A stretch of DNA of 64,000 bases from Promethearchaeia archaeon. Its GTDB lineage: Archaea > Asgardarchaeota > Lokiarchaeia > Sigyniarchaeales > SOKP01. The stretch's first letter is position 1; each line of letters starts with the position of its first letter. The position numbers were made by a program, and so were the translations under genes. The stretch is taken from positions 1 through 64,000 of the forward strand of contig JAHQWK010000011.1 of assembly GCA_029856145.1 (NCBI GenBank). The letters are read 5' to 3'. Below the pieces are notes generated by a model. The model was not told where the DNA came from. It saw nothing but the letters and a program-made list of their open reading frames with translations, and did not search any database. This document shows, piece after piece, positions 59,385 to 64,000 of this stretch.

Positions 59385-60722
59385 TTATTTAATTTTATAT
59401 TGACTTTTCAAGAAATTTATGATATAGTCTTTAACTTTATCACGGTCAGGTAAGCTAGCAACCATACCATATATAGCAGCATCTCCATCAGTAGATTCTC
59501 CAGGGTGTTCAACTACTTCAGTAACAGTTTTTCTGAGATCTTTCAAGAATGTATCAACTATCTCAGCATGGTGAGGATTAACCATCATATGTAGAGCATT
59601 TGGGAATTGAATTCGGTCTAAATGCCAACCCTTCTTATCCAAAAGATCTCCTAAATAATAAACATCGATTTTATCAGATGTAAAAGAAAAAACGCTCATC
59701 ACTGGTTTTCCAATAATGTATAGCTTGGGTATTTGGTTTATTCCTTTAATTAACTTCTCTGAAGCATCCATAACAATTTTTGCTAAATTTAAATACCCAT
59801 TCATCCCTAAATGTTTCATAGCAGCCCATGCCGCTGCGATTGCCCCTCCAGGACGTGTTCCTCTCATAGATGGGGAAATATAGATACCCCCTGACCAATC
59901 TGTATATACAGAAAATTGATGTTTCCAAACCCGTTCTTTTCGATAAAGGATTGTGGATGCTCCTTTTGCTCCATAACCGTACTTATGAACATCGGCACTA
60001 ATAGATGTCACACCAGGGACAGAGAAATCGAATGCGGGAACTTCATAACCAAGCTTCTTAACGAAGGGTAACATGAATCCTCCAAGGCAACCATCAACAT
60101 GTAATCCAATACCATATTCTTGAGCAATTTCTCCAAGTTCTGAGATTGGATCTACAACACCTCTCGGAAAATCACAGGCTGAACCAACAAGAAGTATTGT
60201 ATTCTCATTAATTGCATTTTCCATAGCTTTTACATCCGCTTGATGTGAACTTTGATCTACTGGGACTCTTGTTGATTTTACATTAAAATAATCGGCTCCT
60301 TTATCAAAAGCAGGATGTGCTGAGCTAGGTAAAATCATTTCTGGCTCTTTAATGCGGGGAAACTTCTCTTTTGCCCAATCTCTATATGTTTTTATCGCCA
60401 TTAAGATGCTTTCAGTACCTCCTGATGTCATGCTTCCACAGCATCTTTTATCTCCATTAAATAGGTCAACGGTCATAGAGATAACTTCTATTTCAAATTT
60501 CTTTAAACTAGGAAAGGCAATTGGACTTAATGCATTCTTCGAGAAAAACATGGTATATGCTTTTTTAAGCATTTCAGTATGCTCATCTGTGGCATGATAA
60601 ACTAAACTCCAAACTTTTCCATCCCTCCAATTTATATCATCTTTACGTATATTTTCCATCTCTTTCAAGAGATCTATTTCAAGGATTCCGTTCTCTGGTA
60701 AAATTACTTTAGGTCTTACCAT
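59385..60722 (-). CDS. PLP-dependent lyase, sphingosine-1-phosphate-lyase-like
   Basis: A 445-residue group II decarboxylase/SPL-fold enzyme. It has DINWRDGKVWSLVYHATDEH, CCGSMTSGGTESILMAIKTY, EMILPSSAHPAFDKGADYF, GIGLHVDGCLGGFMLPFVKK (Asp210 to pyridine N) and SISADVHKYGYGAKGASTIL (Lys247 Schiff base). DVHKYGYxxKG and the YxxVYxxD-like N-terminus are closer to sphingosine-phosphate lyase than to amino-acid decarboxylases. Either long-chain-base-phosphate cleavage or amino-acid decarboxylation would fit the fold. No membrane anchor is present, unlike the eukaryotic lyase. Confidence 0.88.
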   Translation of the reverse strand: MVRPKVILPENGILEIDLLKEMENIRKDDINWRDGKVWSLVYHATDEHTEMLKKAYTMFFSKNALSPIAFPSLKKFEIEVISMTVDLFNGDKRCCGSMTSGGTESILMAIKTYRDWAKEKFPRIKEPEMILPSSAHPAFDKGADYFNVKSTRVPVDQSSHQADVKAMENAINENTILLVGSACDFPRGVVDPISELGEIAQEYGIGLHVDGCLGGFMLPFVKKLGYEVPAFDFSVPGVTSISADVHKYGYGAKGASTILYRKERVWKHQFSVYTDWSGGIYISPSMRGTRPGGAIAAAWAAMKHLGMNGYLNLAKIVMDASEKLIKGINQIPKLYIIGKPVMSVFSFTSDKIDVYYLGDLLDKKGWHLDRIQFPNALHMMVNPHHAEIVDTFLKDLRKTVTEVVEHPGESTDGDAAIYGMVASLPDRDKVKDYIINFLKSQYKIK

Positions 60723-60795
60723 TTTATTTTCACAAATAATTATGATTTTTTATTTAATATGTTATATCAATTGTTATATAATAATTATTTTAACC

Positions 60796-61953
60796 CTAAA
60801 GAGATTTTAATGGATAAACTCCAAATTTATTTGTTGTTTCAATCATCCATTTTATTCGTTCAGGTGACATCATAGGGTGAAAATTTGCTGGGGAAACCAT
60901 GAATCCCCCGCCATATCCCATTGCCTTAATAGCATTTTTAACTGCTTGTTCTACTTCCTCTTTTGTAGCATCTACTAAAATATGTCTTGTATCAATATTT
61001 CCAGATAAGCAGAGTTTATCTCCTACTTTCTTTTTTACATAATAAGGATCAACAAAAGGGGGCTCTAGACATTGAAGACCATCAAACCCTGAATTTACAA
61101 TAAATTCTAAAAGAGTAGTCACATCTCCATCGGTATGTAAGATATATTTGCCGCCCCAATCATGGATTTGTTCTGAAACTTCTTGAAAGCGTGGAAGGAG
61201 ATATTTATCGAAATATTTTGGATGAATCATTGGTCCTCCTTTATGGGCAATATCCCCACCCTCAAGAAAGATTTTAGCGCCACATTCGTGATACGCTTTG
61301 AAAACTGTTAATGTAAAGTCTGTGCAAAAGCGGAAACGTTCTTCAATTAATTTAGGATCATTTTTTAATGCACGTGCAAAATAAGCCATTCCCATTCCTT
61401 GCCAGACGGGTGGAAAGACTGATGTTAGGGCGTTTTGAGTAAAAATACAAATCTCATCTTTAATATCTCGACACTTTCTTAAGACTCCTTTGTAAAATTT
61501 CTTAGCCCTTCTGTATTCCTCTTTCAAATCTGGTTTAGGGTATGCTTCCCAATCTTCTCTATTTTTAATATATCCACCATAATAATCGGGATATGGATTT
61601 CCATCTATATTTCTTACTTTATGCCTCTTCCCAAATATGTCTGTCATCTCAGTTTGACTTTCGAGGATGAATGGAATATATTGGATACCGACTCCATCAA
61701 AACCTAATTCATAACCTGCGCGGACTGCTTTTGTAAAAACAGTAATTTCAATATCATCAAGAATTTGATTAATTTTTTCAACCCATTCATCTGGATATTT
61801 TCTTTCCATCTCATCAAAGACATCAAATGCGGTTCTCTCTGGTTTTCCTAAAATCTGATCAGCAACATTTCCATCAATATTTATTGTATGAGTTGGGATT
61901 CTGTCTGGCTCTTCAAGATTTAAAGCAGCCCATATTCGATCAAAACTATTCAT
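60796..61953 (-). CDS. Uroporphyrinogen-decarboxylase-family protein
   Basis: A 385-residue UroD-fold barrel. N-terminal RIWAALNLEEPDRIPTHTIN is the RxxxALxxxxxDRxP signature. Later come KIFLEGGDIAHKGGPMIHPK, YFDKYLLPRFQEVSEQIHDW, KYILHTDGDVTTLLEFIVNS, GFDGLQCLEPPFVD, KLCLSGNIDTRHILVDATKE and GGFMVSPANFHPMMSPERIK. This is the corrinoid-methyltransferase-like (MtaA/CmuA) branch in style rather than haem biosynthesis. No corrinoid protein gene is adjacent. The methyl donor is unknown. Confidence 0.9.
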   Translation of the reverse strand: MNSFDRIWAALNLEEPDRIPTHTINIDGNVADQILGKPERTAFDVFDEMERKYPDEWVEKINQILDDIEITVFTKAVRAGYELGFDGVGIQYIPFILESQTEMTDIFGKRHKVRNIDGNPYPDYYGGYIKNREDWEAYPKPDLKEEYRRAKKFYKGVLRKCRDIKDEICIFTQNALTSVFPPVWQGMGMAYFARALKNDPKLIEERFRFCTDFTLTVFKAYHECGAKIFLEGGDIAHKGGPMIHPKYFDKYLLPRFQEVSEQIHDWGGKYILHTDGDVTTLLEFIVNSGFDGLQCLEPPFVDPYYVKKKVGDKLCLSGNIDTRHILVDATKEEVEQAVKNAIKAMGYGGGFMVSPANFHPMMSPERIKWMIETTNKFGVYPLKSL

Positions 61954-62093
61954 GTTATTAATTTCGATATTGGAATATTTAATTATTTTATTATTATTAA
62001 ACTAAAATAATTTAGAATTGTTAGGGGATATTAGCGAAATTATTTAATGCATATCAAGGAAGAATAGAAAAAAAAAGAAAAAATGGAGTCAAT

Positions 62094-63695
62094 TTAATTA
62101 TATTTTAACCGCTTTTTAACTAGGATCACAGAAGTAATACCAATAATTAGACTGAATATTAATAGATTGTATCCTGAGATTTGAGGTTGTGTTGATTGTA
62201 TAGATACAGTTATATAAATACAATTAGAAGTACTATTACCGAAATTATTAAAAGCTACAGCTCTAAAGTAATAGACACCGTCATTATAATTGCTTATTGG
62301 AAGAGAATATACATCAGTTTCATCTGCTTTAATCGTTAAGCTGCCGTTAATTTCTGTTATGTAACTTGAATACTCATAAATAGAATAATTCCTAGCCCGT
62401 GGTGAAACTGACCAACTTAAAGTAAATTCACCATCATCGTCAATAGTACCAGAAGGAGGGGATAATTGAAAACCACCAGGAGACTCAATTGAAAGTTTTA
62501 TCAAATATAAATCGTAAAAAGGACCTATTCTGTAATTACCTGTAATATATATCTTATCAGACGAGTCTATGATTAGATCAAAACAAAAGTGTTGATAAGT
62601 GGGAGATCTTTCCCAGGTTTTATACCAAAGAAGATTTCCTTTTGAATCATATTTTACTAAAGAAATATTTAAACCGAGAGCATATCCTCCTAAATAAATA
62701 TTATCAGCAGAATCAACAGCAATTCCACGCACCTCATCATCTGCAATAGTACCCCAAGTTCGATTCCAATACCAATTTCCATCAGAGTCATATTTTACAA
62801 CAATATAGTCCTTTTGCATCGCACCATAGCTTTGTGTATATCCAGATGCATACACATTGGCTTTAGAATCTAAAGCGACGCCCCATGCTTCATCAGGATC
62901 AGATCCTCCCCAAGTTCTGTTCCATAAATAATCTCCAGAATTATCAAATTTTACTAATAATAAATCATTTTCAAGCCCGACGGGTTTATTTACACCTGAA
63001 ACGTAAATATTATTAGAAGAATCTAAGACGATATCACGACCAGCTTGATAACCAGGTTTATCATGTGCTGAACTCCATTGTAAGTGCCCTGAACTATTAT
63101 ATTTTAATAAAAGAATTGAAGTTGAAGTTGTGAATGTTTGTCCTACAACATAAATCATATTTTGAGAATCAATCGTTAAAGCCCAAGCACCATCATATAA
63201 ACCACTGTCATAAGAGCTTTTCCATTCTAAATCGCCATTACTATTAAATTTAAGAAGAAGAACATCAAAATTAGGATAAGAAGTCCCATTAGCTGCAGCG
63301 ACATAGATATAACCTAAGGAATCCACAGCTACATCATAACCATATTCATAAACACCACCATCCCACGTAATATTCCATTGCTGTTTTCCATTAGGATTAT
63401 ACTTAATTAATATAACATCATAATCAACCGAACCATTATATCCTACAACATAAATATCTCCAGTAGTTTCATATATAGCAACACTTTGTCCATATTCGTT
63501 ATCACCTTTATCCCAAGTAACATTCCAATCTTCAATAAGTGATAATTTTAGGTTGCTTGAATCATTTTCAATATTTGCTTGACTATCTATTATTTTATCT
63601 GATGAGTATATAAAAAGATTAGAACTGGTAATAGTTATCGAAGTCAAGAATACAAGAAGAAATATTATAGGAAATTTGTTATTTTTTATTTTCAT
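62094..63695 (-). CDS. SBBP-type beta-propeller surface protein with sorting-like tail
   Basis: A 533-residue exported protein. An N-terminal signal (FPIIFLLVFLTSITITSSNL) leads to about seven propeller repeats of about 50-55 residues of the form W-N-x-T-W-x-G-x-x-x-(D/Y)-E-x-G, then IYVVGYNGS-like and ILIKYNPNGKQ-like strands (SBBP/TECPR pattern). A fibronectin-like domain follows at about 395-495 (GEFTLSWSVSPRARNYSIYE, GVYYFRAVAFNNFGNSTSN). The C-terminus is QISGYN, then about 18 hydrophobic residues, then VKKRLKYN, resembling Asgard CTERM sorting signals. Probably a cell-surface protein; the ligand is unknown. Confidence 0.85.
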   Translation of the reverse strand: MKIKNNKFPIIFLLVFLTSITITSSNLFIYSSDKIIDSQANIENDSSNLKLSLIEDWNVTWDKGDNEYGQSVAIYETTGDIYVVGYNGSVDYDVILIKYNPNGKQQWNITWDGGVYEYGYDVAVDSLGYIYVAAANGTSYPNFDVLLLKFNSNGDLEWKSSYDSGLYDGAWALTIDSQNMIYVVGQTFTTSTSILLLKYNSSGHLQWSSAHDKPGYQAGRDIVLDSSNNIYVSGVNKPVGLENDLLLVKFDNSGDYLWNRTWGGSDPDEAWGVALDSKANVYASGYTQSYGAMQKDYIVVKYDSDGNWYWNRTWGTIADDEVRGIAVDSADNIYLGGYALGLNISLVKYDSKGNLLWYKTWERSPTYQHFCFDLIIDSSDKIYITGNYRIGPFYDLYLIKLSIESPGGFQLSPPSGTIDDDGEFTLSWSVSPRARNYSIYEYSSYITEINGSLTIKADETDVYSLPISNYNDGVYYFRAVAFNNFGNSTSNCIYITVSIQSTQPQISGYNLLIFSLIIGITSVILVKKRLKYN

Positions 63696-63824
63696 TTTAA
63701 GATCACTTAATTTATCTTATAGAATATTATTAGACAAACAAATTGAGATAAAGAATTCTAGAATGTGGTTGTATATATATTTAACTTTTATCTGTTGAGA
63801 AAAATTAGAAAAAGAATATGAGTC

Positions 63825-64000
63825 TTAGTTACTTTTCTCTATTTCCTGGATGAAGGAATTAATTTTATCTATATGATTATTATTCTTAATTTCCTTTCTA
63901 TTAATTTCTAAAGTGAATAATGGTTCTTTCTCATATAAAATTGCCATGCTTTCAAACGTTTTGAAGCCTTTATCTCCTCCCTCAGTACAAAAAAATGCAA
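63825..64000 (-). CDS. C-terminus of a flavodoxin-like protein, running off the right edge
   Basis: The minus strand from the edge encodes about 58 residues to TAA at 63825-63827: AFFCTEGGDKGFKTFESMAI, then LYEKEPLFTLEINRKEIK, ending with a helix (IDKINSFIQEIEKS). FCTEGG-x-x-x-x-KTFExM is the last FMN-binding loop region of the flavodoxin family. The N-terminal part is outside the window. Most likely a small FMN electron carrier. Confidence 0.6.
   Translation of the reverse strand, partial: AFFCTEGGDKGFKTFESMAILYEKEPLFTLEINRKEIKNNNHIDKINSFIQEIEKSN

Noticed and set aside
1..64000. Search for tRNA, rRNA, IS elements and prophage genes
   Set aside because: No T-loop/D-loop combinations, rRNA signatures, transposase motifs or phage structural genes were recognised by eye; absence is not proven.

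Overview
The window reads as chromosome of an Asgard archaeon, closest in style to Lokiarchaeia. The DNA is strongly A+T-rich by eye. Genes are short, mostly monocistronic and often convergent. The eukaryote-like repertoire is diagnostic: several Ras/Rab-like small GTPases (7501-8040, 29848-30462, a decaying one at 18075-18617 and a C-terminal relic at 1509-1646), a Roadblock/LC7 protein (28708-29100), longin-like N-terminal domains (2337-3347, 31724-32524, possibly 52209-52592), many zinc-ribbon mini-proteins, and surface proteins with archaeosortase-style tails. No rRNA, tRNA, CRISPR array, IS element or phage module was recognised.

Layout. 0-3.9 kb: tautomerase, triple-BON protein, about 1 kb of gene relics, longin-MEDS sensor. 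4-12.5 kb: beta-helix surface protein, membrane protein, Rab-like GTPase, a CDF-type membrane domain fused to winged-helix-like regions, a ferredoxin regulator-like protein. 12.5-16 kb: nuclease-like protein, acyl-CoA dehydrogenase (ACAD), amidohydrolase. 16-18.6 kb: zinc-finger mini-proteins, an RNase H-like candidate, a degenerate GTPase. 18.7-26.8 kb: old-yellow-enzyme reductase, archaeosortase-like protein, two HAD proteins, metallophosphoesterase, RNase J-like beta-lactamase-fold protein. 26.8-32.5 kb: second zinc-finger copy, NYN-domain nuclease, Roadblock, a motif-deviant GTPase, longin-like protein. 32.5-38.9 kb: large ACAD, ZIP transporter, TatD hydrolase, membrane proteins. 39-44.8 kb: divergent msrA/msrB with two methyltransferase-like genes, Rieske oxygenase, NTF2-like protein. 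45-52 kb: redox block (EFR1 ferredoxin, two nitroreductases, PNPOx-like protein, alkyl-sulfatase-like protein, M50-like protease). 52-64 kb: small signalling-type proteins, an EPEPVY-repeat protein, ATC-hydrolase-like protein, membrane-anchored penicillin acylase, sphingosine-phosphate-lyase-like enzyme, UroD-like protein, beta-propeller surface protein and the C-terminus of a flavodoxin-like protein.

The most unusual layer is between the genes. Several intergenic stretches hold short C-terminal or internal relics of families that also have intact members in this window: ACAD tails (2196-2234, 5853-5930, perhaps 34606-34707), NYN fragments (14682-14795, 24322-24507, 28539-28586) and small GTPases (1509-1646). 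A zinc-finger cassette with its promoter is duplicated (about 16.76-17.05 and 26.88-27.18 kb), and each copy precedes a predicted nuclease. A second theme is sequence-deviant GTPases: one has lost both Mg-coordinating hydroxyl residues, and one has lost three G motifs and carries an in-frame TGA. A third is an archaeosortase-like membrane protein with a fused C-terminal helical domain, plus two nearby surface proteins whose tails could be its substrates. Functions below come from reading the sequence and recalled family features; no database search was possible.
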